Of a stretch of DNA of 64,000 nucleotides, positions 1 through 9,373 are shown piece after piece. The notes under the pieces were generated by a model, which saw only the letters and a program-made list of their open reading frames with translations, did no database searches and was not told the DNA's origin. Position numbers and translations under genes: made by a program. The first letter of the stretch is position 1. Each line of letters begins with the position of its first letter. The DNA lies in contig OY720633.1 of NCBI GenBank assembly GCA_963169105.1, forward strand, positions 140,536,700 through 140,600,699. The letters are read 5' to 3'. Origin of the DNA: Ceriagrion tenellum. Taxonomy: Eukaryota; Arthropoda; Insecta; Odonata; Coenagrionidae.

Positions 1-2960
1 ACTATTGGGCAATGTCATGGCCTTGATGGTCCTCCGGTGATGCATTTTCCATAGGAACTGTTACCCTCAGAATCCATGCAGCGATATCACAAAGCTTTTG
101 ATTGAAGTGACTCCGCCTAAACTGCCCGAAGTCCAGAAAATGATTAATTCCACCCATTCGTAAGCATGGGTTAAAATTATTGATTTGATGATGACTAGCT
201 TTTATCATTAGAAAACAAGCCTAGCTACATATGTTTTTAGCCTGCTAAACGACTGTACATTTAATTAATGAATTTGACAAACATAATAGCGGGGGAAAGT
301 AATATTTTGCTGTCCATGTCAAATGGAGGGCAAACTTTCTTTTCAGTCATATATACTGACATTAGTGCCATTTATAGTAAGCTGAAGTGTTTTGACTAAA
401 GTACTTCAATCTTTTGTCAATAACTCAAAAATCAACTTAAACTGGTGCCAAGTATTTTAACTTAAAATACGGTTGTGTGATGTATATGACATGCAATACG
501 GCCTTGAACTCTCATTTGACTCATGCGGAATGGTTAGCGCACTCATGGTGCACTTGGGAGCCTTTATTTTTCTACTGATCGTGTTTATATGCAAGACATT
601 GCCAAACCTTACAAACTGACAGTGCTGAGACTGTCCTGTGAATGAACAAAAATAAAAAAACAGGCATGTAAATGATGTGTTTGATTGGCATCCCTTATAG
701 ATATAGGAAATTGAAATAAAAAAGAGGATACAAACCACTTAATATGCTGTTTCCATTTAAATGTTGGTGGCATTGATCATAGTAGTTTTTGGCCGTCATC
801 ATTCGTGGCAAAAATTATATTTTAACCCTCGTCATTCAATCTATATCTCTTATTTTATGTATTAGATCAAGCCTGCCATGAAAGCCCCCAGCTTAAATAT
901 TTTTATTTTCCATCTTCGGAGAACTAACTCGCTTCAATTGTACCTACCCAGGAGATCAATCATGTTCTTAAACCAACGCTTTAAAGAGAAAAGATAGGTA
1001 CGCTCTCATAAGGAGACAAGATAGGTCCGATAATCTGATATGGTATACAATGTGCTATAGTGTTGCAGCCTGGGACTCGAGACTTGGTCGTATTTCCTTT
1101 GAAAAAACATGTACTTGACGAAGGTCGAAGAATTAGTTGCTGCGAGCCCTTAGATTTGTCATAGGAGAGGTTCTAGAAGCACATTCAATTGATTTTATTC
1201 TTAGACGAAGGTCTAATTTGAGAATCTTTTTAAAAAAATAACTCATTGGTGCAAAATGATGATTTCTTCACGGCATTTTCATCAGAATAGACGGTGGAAA
1301 TCTACAGTCTAATGACGCAATTCATGGTATGTAAACGGAAATTATACCTCAAGCCGCGGGCGAGGCTTTTCTTAAATGATTGAAAATAATGACACCATTT
1401 TATGAGTATTTACAGCAGGAGACACTAAGAGAATTTCTCATTAACATTAATCATTAATATGTCTCCAACCTGCGGGGACTAAGAGCAGATACTTCTGTTG
1501 ATTGAATCCAAAAGGTTCTCGTCCATAAGAGGTTAATCTCTCTCTTGCATTTCAAAATAATTTATGCTATCAATGTTTTTAGTAGGCATTGAATTGAAAA
1601 TTTTTATGACAGTTTTGTTTACTCCTCGGATACAGGCCAATCATTTTAAAATTGTGTTACGTAAATTACTCAATTTCCAGTGGCAAAAAGATATTATTCA
1701 TATAATTTTTAATGTTTATTTTCCTGGGCGTCACATTGTGAAATATTTCTATCGACGAGAGAAATTTCAAAATTCGTCTATTTTTTCGTAGCCCACTAAA
1801 AGATTAGTCAACCTCTCAGTTTTCTTTCTTTTTCGGTCTTTTAATCGGACGTGAAAGAGTGCTGAGGTTAATTTTCGTTGGTAACAGTAAGCTACTATCA
1901 ACCCTAGGTAAAGAATATATTTTAATAGGTTTAAGTTTCCGTGAGTAATAAGTAATCAGATATATAATAATAGTAGAGTTTTAATGCTTTTATTTCACTG
2001 ATATTGGATTCATTGAGAAATACATTGAATTGCGTAAATTCTATAAAACTTTTCGAACTATTTCCAGGGCTCCATTTCCAAAGATTTCCTTTCATCTTCA
2101 ACTTGTCAGCTACATCTATTTCTAACAAATTGTACAAGATTCTGCAACATTAAATAGTGACACTGTGGCTCTTAAATAGTGAATGTGAATTGGGATTCGT
2201 CGCACCCCAAGTCTCCCGCCTTTGAAGCGCTCCCTTCAGCTTCTGTGCGCCATCTGTTAGGGAACTACGAGAACTATATTCTCCGGCTGTCGGCAGGATG
2301 AAATGTGCTGCGCTCTCCTGGCAATTGAAAGAAACAGATTATAGACACCAGTAATAAGAGGCGCGATTTTTTTATTGGGAAATAAGGAAATTTATATCGC
2401 TAAATTTTATGGGAGGATTAACTCTGAGATAACGCTTTGATAATATTTGTCAATGTTTTCCGAATCAATCTGTCTCGTCAACCAACGAGACCTCCAACAT
2501 GAACCTGCTTTTTTGCCATATATTGGATGATCAAATTTAAAATTTACTTTACATCTTTTGGTACTTACTAATACATAAAACTGTGTTTAAAGGAATTTTA
2601 CAGTGGGGCTAATAAGGCAATATTGACAAATGGATTGACTCGCTGAAAATATTGAAATTATTCCCTCTAAATTCGCAGAAATAAATTGACTACATTTTTA
2701 CCTCCTGATAAATACTACCAGTTTTTATGACTATAATTTTTACACAAATATCTACGTATGAAAATAATTGGATAAAATATTCTGGTGAATTACCTGAATA
2801 TTTAACTTTGTAACGATACCGTTTGTTCCAATAAATTAATGTGTTATTGCGAAGTTCAATTTTTCCGTTGCGGCATAAGTATTAGTATTGCCCATCGCAC
2901 GTATATAACTTAAAGTTAATTTGAACTTAAGGTAAATGCAAATTCAAATTCGAAAAAAAA
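1..2960. other. AT-rich stretch, nothing recognised
   Basis: No coding exon, RNA gene or repeat family could be recognised. Short open frames here have no protein motif. A slightly GC-richer patch lies at about 2190-2330. A tRNA A-box-like string (GTGGTTAGCG) just beyond it near 2992 lacks a matching B box, so no RNA gene is called. Confidence 0.6.
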
Positions 2961-3659
2961 CAACTCAACCTGTGGTGGAAGAGTGGTTAGCGTTATCGAT
3001 TGTAGTACCTCTTGAAAACTGTGATATACTGATAAGAGTAGCGACAACAATATTCAGAATATCATCGAAGGTATAGTTTAAAAGTTAGACCGAATATCTT
3101 AAACATTCATATACAAATATTAATTTTAAATACATGTATACCACGATTAGAGATGGAGCTGCTAAATTCGGCCATTAAAATACCGCTTGTATATCCTTAT
3201 GGGAAGACGACCACAAAGTTGTCGAGCTCTGTGATTCTATCAATTTGATTCAAGGGATTTTTTTTACATTTCCGAAGGTTAATTAAGAATGTATGAAATT
3301 TGAAGGAGAGGAGAAAAGAGAATAGAAATAAGACAAAAGCAACGGTAATTATAGAAAGGTTAGGACGATGAAAAAGGTTTGGAAATTTGAAAATATTTTG
3401 CAGGAAATGAAGAAATGAAAGAAGAAGGTTCTGGGGCCATGAGACATGATGTGGAGGAACGGTTGGGAGTAATGGAGTGACAGTTACGGTGAAATTCATA
3501 TGAAGATAGGTTTCAATGTGGAGTTGCAATGTAACCGAATGCGAAATTGGGAAAGAGGGTTGTTAGCCTTGAACGGATTAGAAAGAGGATAGTGGTTGAA
3601 ATGGTTGGGCGTAGGACTAATTTCGTAATGGCCCAGGCAAACACGCTTACAAGTAACAA
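2960..3659. other. Unassigned sequence left of mariner, purine-rich at 3300-3600
   Basis: The stretch is purine-biased on the plus strand. A 110-codon open frame on the minus strand (3197-3529) is pyrimidine-rich shadow sequence with no recognisable domain. Nothing else is supported. Confidence 0.5.
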
Positions 3660-3661
3660 TA

Positions 3662-3689
3662 CGAGGGTAGCCTTTTAAGTGTCGGGAAT
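3662..3689 (+). repeat. Left terminal inverted repeat of mariner
   Basis: The 28 bases match the reverse complement of 4923-4950 at 26 positions. The TA at 3660-3661 is the target duplication. This is where the transposase would bind. Confidence 0.9.
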
Positions 3690-3833
3690 AGAACGTTCCT
3701 TGTTACCTAGCAACTATAAATGGTGTTTATAAACAACTTTGTGAGTTGGTTAATGCCCATGCAAAGTTTCATTAAGATCGGCCTGATATTTTTAAAACGG
3801 CGGCGTGTCAAAGTTCCCAAGTCGCTGTACGAG

Positions 3834-4877
3834 ATGGAATTAAGTCAAGAATAGTACCGCACGATAATATTCTATAACTTTCGACGAAGCCTCACCCAGC
3901 AAGAATGCGTCGCAGAACTTTTTGTTGTTTTTGGCAAAGAAGCACCATCAAAGACAACCGTTTATCGCTGGTATGCAGAGTTTCAGCGAGGACGCTCTAG
4001 CCTCAGTGACGAACCGCGTGAAGGGCGACCAAAAACCGCCGTCACTCAAGAAAACGTGGATGCTGTACGTAACATAGTTAAGGAAGATCGTCATGTTACA
4101 TACCGTGAGATTAAGGCATTATTGGACATCTTAGGGACCTCAGTTCAAAAGATCTTACACGAAGAGTTAGGTGTTAAAAAATTGGTTTCCTGCTGGATAC
4201 CGCACCTCCTCACAGAAGAACAGAAAGCATCTCGAGTCAAATGGTGTCAAAATACTCTGCAATGATTCAACTCAGGAGCATCAAAGCGCGTTCACAACAT
4301 TGTAAGTGGTGATAAATCATGGATCTATAGCTACGAGCCTGAATCAAAACGCCAATCTTCAGTATGGGTCTTCCAAAGTGAACTCAAACCGACAAAAGTT
4401 GTTCGCTCTCGCAGCGTTGCCAAGAAAATGGTCGCATCGTTCGTAGCCAAATCAGGGCATGTATCAACGATTGCTCTTTAAAATCAAATAACAGTTAATG
4501 CTCAATGGTATACGACCATTATCTTGCCAGAAGTGATCGCCGGGCTTCGGCAAGATAACCCAAATCGACGCATTACGCTCCATCACGACAATGCAAGCTC
4601 ACACACCGCTCGAGTCACAAAGTCGTTTTTGGAACAGCAAAACGTCGAAGGTCTTAATTATCCTCCATACAGCCCGGACTTAAGCCCCAATAATTTTTTT
4701 ACATTCCCCAGAATCAAGAATATGCTACGAGGAAAGCGCTTCCAGACGTCTGAAGAAGTGGTCGACACCTACAAAACAGCCATTTTGACTACCCCTACTT
4801 CGGAATGGAATAAATGCTATAACGACTGGTTCCATCGAATGCAAAAGTGCATTGACTATCGCGGAGAGTACTTTTAA
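3834..4877 (+). pseudogene. Mariner transposase pseudogene
   Basis: The enzyme normally cuts and rejoins the element in the nucleus with a DD34D active site. The frame from ATG 3834 to the TAA ending at 4877 is 348 codons, the usual mariner length, with no net frameshift. The N-terminal helix-turn-helix part is visible (YAEFQRGRSSLSDEP near residue 50). It is followed by WIPHLL, a version of the mariner WVPHEL signature, then GDKSWIY with the first aspartate (about residue 160), HHDNASSHTA with the second (about 252) and YPPYSPDLSP. The third catalytic aspartate, 34 residues after the second, is asparagine (AAT) in PNNFF. Premature stops sit at TAG 3852-3854, TGA 4263-4265 (probably a CGA arginine codon by C-to-T change) and TAA 4479-4481. 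The pseudogene call is firm. The subfamily is not assigned. Confidence 0.93.
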
Positions 4878-4922
4878 AAACAATAAAAAAATTGCGTTAT
4901 TGTACCTTTTATAGTTTTTTTC

Positions 4923-4950
4923 ATTCACGACACTTTAAAGGCTACCCTCG
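4923..4950 (-). repeat. Right terminal inverted repeat of mariner
   Basis: Partner of 3662-3689, followed by TA at 4951-4952. It begins 45 bases after the transposase stop codon, as expected for a compact mariner. Confidence 0.9.
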
Positions 4951-4952
4951 TA

Positions 4953-5334
4953 GAGAGGAAAAAGTGGATGACGTGTACGAGCGGCAAGAAGAATTAGAGA
5001 AATTCCGGGTATGAAATACATAATTGTTAATGGAGGGCAGTTGTATGCGAAGGGAGTGACGGTTGTGAAGTGCAAGGAAATAGGCTAGAGGAAAGAAACG
5101 ACCACAGTCAGAAGACATTCGAAAATTGTTGGAAAAAAGAAAAAGTAGCTTCAAACACGTGGCTAAAATATCGCTTTAGGCGTAGTTCTACTTGAAAAAT
5201 GCTGGGGGACCCTGTAAAATTTCAGCATGCTTACATCATGATGAGGCATTGGTGAGGCATTGGTTCAGTAACAGTAAAACAACACTAAGGACACGCATAA
5301 TAATTTAGTGCCTATGGATTGCGATCCTAATTGA
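4953..5334. other. Unassigned sequence right of mariner
   Basis: Purine-leaning sequence that continues the character of 3300-3660, consistent with the mariner having inserted into it. No protein motif was recognised. Confidence 0.4.
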
Positions 5335-6472
5335 AAAGGTTAAATATAAGTGGGTAGATGAGGAGGTGGAACGCAAAAGATTTGAAAGGGTCCAAAAGGA
5401 GGGAGATAAGACCCCTACCCAATTTACTGAACAGCAAAATAAAATATCACTATGAAAAATGGAGTCAAGAAATCTATGGGATTAGATAATATCCCTTCGG
5501 ATTTACTGAAGAATTTTAGCGAATAGATAAAACGACCATTTCTTCAACTTATTAATTGGGTTAACGAGGAAGGAATTAGGCCAGAGGAAGTTGTGACTTA
5601 AGTCTCAGTTCCTAACCCGGAAAAGGTTATGCATCTAAATGCCAGTATAATAGAACAATTGGTTTTGCTTTGCAAGGTAGATAAGTTTTACTGAGATAAA
5701 TTTAAAAAATAGTTGAAGGACAGGAAAATATTTCTTCAGTGTTGACCAGTTTATGAAGGGAAATGCCATTACGGATGCAATGGTGGTGGTGAGAATACTG
5801 ATGGAAAGATACTTAGCGTATAATCAGGACAATTTTGATCGATTTGTAGTTTAAATAAAAGCCATATGACAGTGTATAATGAGAAAAATCAGATAATCCT
5901 AAAAGATGCAGATACTCGTGAGTGAGATGAGTGAATAAAAGTAGAAGGCCGACCGATCAAGTAGGTCAGATTCGCGGACAACTTGTCGATGGTTGGTGAT
6001 TCAAGGGATTACAAGCTTTGGCAGATGCGTAAGAAAATCAGAGGGAGCCAACGGAATGCAAATAAATTATATGACAGAAAAGGAAATGATATTTTCCTGG
6101 GGGAAAAGAGCGCGGCTTGTTGCTACAGACTCAACCTGCGGCAAGTTGAACATAATAATAACTTAGTTGCATCTTAGAGCAAAATAAGAGTACCAAGTGG
6201 CAAGAACAAGAGAAATTTTGCCAAAGCGAAAAATTCCTTCGGCAATAAGCTGATAACGGTAAAATTGTGTAAGATTGATAAGTTTAATATGGGGTATATA
6301 ATATAGTGTTTCATGGCTGAGAAACTTCAACTTTGAAAAAAAGAGGACGAGAATATCCTGCAGGCAGCCGAGACGTGTGTGGAGAAGTAAGGAGGAAATC
6401 CGTTGGGCGGAAATGAAGATAGAGCGAAAGAGTCCTAGGTATGGTTGGTGAGAAGAGGACAGTAATTGAGGA

Positions 6473-6798
6473 AGTTATGATAAGGGGGATCGGGTTGGCG
6501 TAGTGGCTAGAGTACTAGCTAACCATACGGATGGTTAGAGTTCAAATCCCTGCAGAGGAGGATGTTTTTAGAGTAAACCCGATCCCTACTTGAGTGTCCT
6601 GTGGAGGTAACTTCAAGTGCAGTACTCCATCTGTCAGATGAGACGTTAACCCGTGGTCCCCTTGGCGCCTATCATTAAGAGCAGGTTAATGCCGACGCCA
6701 GGTTTCTATCCAGCCTTCCTTCCTTACTCATCTCCTATGGCGCAAATGACCTTAGCTGTCGGTCACCTCCCCAAATATCCAATCCAGTTATGAGAAGG
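6473..6798. repeat. Target-site duplication of the SINE
   Basis: Direct repeats at 6473-6485 and 6786-6798, 12 of 13 identical, flank the SINE. Such duplications arise from staggered cutting during LINE-mediated insertion. Confidence 0.8.
6486..6785 (+). mobile_element. tRNA-derived SINE inserted in the LINE
   Basis: A 300-bp unit starts GGGATCGGGTTGGCGTAG. It has a pol III A box (TGGCGTAGTGG, 6496-6506) and a B box (AGTTCAAATCC, 6539-6549) at tRNA-like spacing. The body contains a CTTGGCGCC string and a GCCGACGCCAGG string. It is bounded by a 13-bp target-site duplication, AGTTATGATAAGG (6473-6485) and AGTTATGAGAAGG (6786-6798), differing at one base. The host sequence on both sides is LINE tail. 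SINEs have no protein and borrow LINE machinery. The target duplication makes the insertion call strong. The family name is unknown to me. Confidence 0.85.
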
Positions 6799-7009
6799 TA
6801 GAGAAAGTGATGGGAAGGTGTAGTGAGATTCGAAGAGATTCTGAAAGTCATTAAAGAGGAAAGTGTGCTAGGTTAACGGGGAAAGTGAAGGAGCAGAAAT
6901 AATTATCTTAAAATGAGAATGGATTGGATGGGTGAAGAGAGACAGGTTGTATGCTCAAATGAAGAGAGAAATATATTTGGCAAATGGAGATGTGCACCTT
7001 AATGTTCAT

Positions 7010-7846
7010 AAAGATGAAAAATCCTGTTGGTACATGTAAAAAAGAAAGGATTTTTTTCTTCTATTTAACGCTACCCAAAACCAGTAGAATTTAACTAAAC
7101 ATTGAAGAAAAACTAAAAAGATCATATGCAAAGAATTGCAAAAAATACGTTCAACAGTCCTCATTCCTATACTTGGTAGTACGCAATCGAAAAATATATT
7201 TTTTGAGTCACTGTCAAGACAAATAATTTCTCCTCTCTGGATTTTGCGGAGAACGCGGAAACATAAGTAACCTAAATCATTAACGCTATTCAATATTGGT
7301 AATGTACTAGCGTACGTAAACGTGTTCTGAATGCACAGAAATTTCTGACATGAATCAATCTTTAAATTTCATCGCAAATTCATTTGTGAAGAAATATTTT
7401 CTTCAACTTCTTACTCGATACTGTTGTCCTGTTACAGTAAACCCATTTAAGTTCATTTAGTATATGCATAGCTTCATGAAACGCTCCAATTTTTGCTGAA
7501 AAGCAAGTGATGTGAATATTTTTTGAATTGTTAAGGACGAGTAGTGTTCCCTCGTACTATTAACTCTAATTTGGGAATCCTGATGTAAAAAATCCGACTT
7601 CTGATATTATACCAATGAACTCGTAACTCACGTAGCCAAAACGCCAAGTTCAGTCAATACTTTCGGAGCTATGAGTAAGGCTGAGCTCTACCAATGGCTT
7701 CTTAGGCTTGCCATAACTCTCAATCGTTTTTATGTTCTCGGTAATTATGGAGGATTGTACCCTCAATTTAACCTTTTCTACTCGTTTCCAAACATTGCAT
7801 GTAACAAATGACAAGTACGAAGTCACTCGCACGGGTGCATATACAC
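7010..7846. other. AT-rich stretch, nothing recognised
   Basis: No motif, RNA or repeat was identified. A 95-codon minus-strand frame at 7006-7293 has no recognisable domain. Confidence 0.5.
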
Positions 7847-8034
7847 CAGGGTTGAAATTCGCTATGAAAAAACCATTTGACTTGACCGGGATTCGAACCC
7901 GGATCTCCCATCGACACGACCAAGCCATCTTCCTCCAAGGTGTAACTGGCTAACACACCTGACCGGGAATTGAGAGATCCGGGTTTGAATCCCGGTCAAG
8001 TCAAATGATTTTTTCATAGCGAATTTCAACCCTG
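7847..8034. repeat. Head-to-head tRNA-like SINE pieces forming an inverted repeat
   Basis: The arms at 7847-7907 and 7974-8034 are about 61 bp, nearly perfect reverse complements, separated by 66 bp. Each arm contains a tRNA T-arm/B-box, GGGTTCGAATCCCGG on the minus strand in the left arm and GGGTTTGAATCCCGG on the plus strand in the right arm. It is followed by a shared non-tRNA tail (GTCAAGTCAAATG, then CATAGCGAATTTCAACCCTG). The A-box halves lie in the loop and differ between copies. This fits two related tRNA-derived SINE copies in divergent orientation, or a foldback made from one. The T-arm stem pairs perfectly in the left copy. No intact tRNA cloverleaf was found. Confidence 0.7.
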
Positions 8035-8391
8035 CTTTTCTACTCGGTTGTAGAGTGACACTCGACATAGCGTAGCTCACTACCAACTCGCGTGTCGGAT
8101 GTCACTCGACACGCACGATTTTCCATTTTTTTGTGTTTCATTCTCATCTTAATTGTACATACATGTATATACATTTTTTATAATCTACAGCTTGATTGGG
8201 CAATATGTGCAGAGTATACATCGTAACATATTTCATATTATGATATTTGATTTAGAGCATCACCCACGAGAAATCTTGGTCATGGCGGGCCCCGCTGGTA
8301 ATTTTTGAACCCACGTTGATCATTTTCTTTATCCTTCAAATCGCCCGAAAACATTCCAAAATTGGAGCATATTTGTTTTTGTGCATAATTT
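8035..8391. other. Unassigned spacer
   Basis: Contains a repeated string around GTGTCGGATGTCACTCGACACGC (8092-8114), which is partly self-complementary. No gene was recognised. Confidence 0.4.
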
Positions 8392-8818
8392 TCAACGTTG
8401 GTAATCATCATCATCTGGTCCCACATCACTCCACACCCACATTTCATAAGCTTCTATTCTATTCCTTTCCCTCTTACCTAATGTCCACGCTTCACATCCG
8501 TACATGAAAATGCTCCATGAATAACACTTAGCTAGTTTCTTTCTCAGCTCAAGATGCATGCTTTTATTGCATAGCAAGTTTTTTTTCTGGCTGAAGGCCT
8601 CTTTTGCCATTGCTATCCTTGCTTTTATTTCTGCAATACTTCTCCAGTCGTCTGTCACCATCGTTCCTAGGCACCGGTAGCTTTTCACTTTTCCTATTAC
8701 ACCTTCATTTATTTTCACACTCGTATAATTTTCATAGTTTATTGGCATCACCTTTGTCTTTCCTAGGTTTATCTTCTTCCCATATTCCTTCATCCCTTCT
8801 TCCAAAACTCCCTTGATG
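8392..8818 (-). pseudogene. LINE reverse transcriptase C-terminal fragment
   Basis: A 137-codon open minus-strand frame reads KINLGKTKVM, then SYRCLGTMVTDD, IKARIAMAKEAF, MYGCEAWTLGK and IEAYEMWVW. This is the well-known thumb and C-terminal order of insect LINE reverse transcriptases (after FADD: KTKVM, YLG, ARIAKAK, GAETWTL, EMWCWRR). The N-terminal palm domain is missing at the right edge (about 8818). The protein is cut just after EMWVW, where a run of GATGAT begins. It abuts the piggyBac-like segment, so the right boundary is probably a junction between two elements. The fragment is uninterrupted, so it is less decayed than the LINE at 5.3-7.0 kb. Confidence 0.85.
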
Positions 8819-8824
8819 ACACCT

Positions 8825-8870
8825 TATAAATAGGAACTAATTCCTTCACGGAGGCAGACGTTCGCAGTTC
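8825..8870 (+). promoter_or_regulatory. Candidate TATA promoter of the piggyBac-like ORF
   Basis: TATAAATA (8825-8832) lies about 75 bases upstream of the ORF start. A CAGACGTT string near 8855 sits about 30 bases downstream of TATA, and a GCAGTTC string (8864-8870) resembles an arthropod initiator. Position and spacing fit a pol II core promoter. There is no experimental support. Confidence 0.35.
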
Positions 8871-8899
8871 CACTGCCAGAACTCATTACCCTGTTGGCC

Positions 8900-9373
8900 A
8901 TGGAAAACTTTAGCAAAACTGTTGAGGACATTCTAAATGAATGCAGTGACGGTGAGTTTTACTTTGGAAATGAAGATATCTCCGGAAGTAGTACTAGTGA
9001 CGAAGGTGGATTCTCCGATAATCAGGAGTCTACACAAACTGAACCTGTCGCCCGTCCTAGTAAACCTGCAAAAAGTAAGAATCGCCGTTTCCACCAGAAG
9101 GGGCTGGAAAAAAGTGATAGTGACATCCAAGTTGCACAAAACAAACGTAAAAAACGACAAAGAACTGTTTATTCTAGTGACATTTTGGATGAGTGCGAAA
9201 GCGATGACGTTGATATTCAAAGTGAAAAACTAGCACAAATATGGATTGTTGTCAGTGTGAATGACCAATCCCAGAAAAGGTATCCTTTCTCCACGGGACA
9301 AGTGTGCGTTGGTCCACAAGTTTCTGGTGACAATGGGAAGCCCATTCAATTTTTTCAGTTGTTTTTTACATAA
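8900..9373 (+). CDS. N-terminal fragment of a piggyBac-like transposase
   Basis: The ATG at 8900 in a good context (GCCATGG) opens 157 uninterrupted codons. The first part is acidic and serine-rich (DILNECSDGEF, SGSSTSDEGG). A basic patch (KNRRFHQK, NKRKKRQR) follows, then a second acidic patch. The end reads VSGDNGKPIQFFQLFF, which resembles the start of the piggyBac DDE domain, where a P-hydrophobic-FF-LFF motif precedes the helix before the catalytic core. A full transposase is near 570 residues. Here the frame stops right after LFFT, and no DDD core or C-terminal cysteine domain follows. It is therefore a truncated copy, though oddly free of stops compared with its neighbours. An alternative is an exon of a domesticated piggyBac gene. 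No TTAA-flanked ends were found. Confidence 0.6.
   Translation: MENFSKTVEDILNECSDGEFYFGNEDISGSSTSDEGGFSDNQESTQTEPVARPSKPAKSKNRRFHQKGLEKSDSDIQVAQNKRKKRQRTVYSSDILDECESDDVDIQSEKLAQIWIVVSVNDQSQKRYPFSTGQVCVGPQVSGDNGKPIQFFQLFFT

Larger units (their letters stand above)
3662..4950 (+). mobile_element. Mariner DNA transposon, complete ends, inactive
   Basis: A 1289-bp element bounded by near-perfect 28-bp terminal inverted repeats starting CGAGGGTAGCC (3662-3689 and 4923-4950, two mismatches). It is flanked on both sides by TA (3660-3661 and 4951-4952), the duplicated target of Tc1/mariner transposases. The length and the single internal transposase frame are standard for mariner. The element has kept its ends but lost its protein to three in-frame stops and a catalytic change. 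It could move only if a related active transposase acted on its ends. The subfamily was not assigned. Confidence 0.93.
5335..7010 (+). pseudogene. Decayed LINE (non-LTR retrotransposon) reverse transcriptase
   Basis: Broken plus-strand frames keep the order of a LINE reverse transcriptase. KKSMGLDNIPSDLL (about 5468-5510) is the motif preceding RT domain 2. NAITDAMVVVRILMERYLA (about 5762-5820) matches the segment before the YEKAFD-type motif. RFADNLSMVGDS (about 5969-6004) is the FADD catalytic box with the second aspartate changed to asparagine. IRWAEMKIERKS (about 6400-6435) belongs to the C-terminal tail that follows EMWCWRRM in related elements. Stops and frameshifts are frequent. A SINE at 6486-6785 splits the tail, and the LINE-like text resumes after 6799 (for example a KMRMDWMGE string near 6912). 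Boundaries are approximate. The clade was not assigned. Confidence 0.7.

Noticed and set aside
7870..8000. Functional tRNA genes
   Set aside because: T-arms are present at both sites but no cloverleaf with acceptor and anticodon arms can be drawn. The shared non-tRNA tail points to SINEs.
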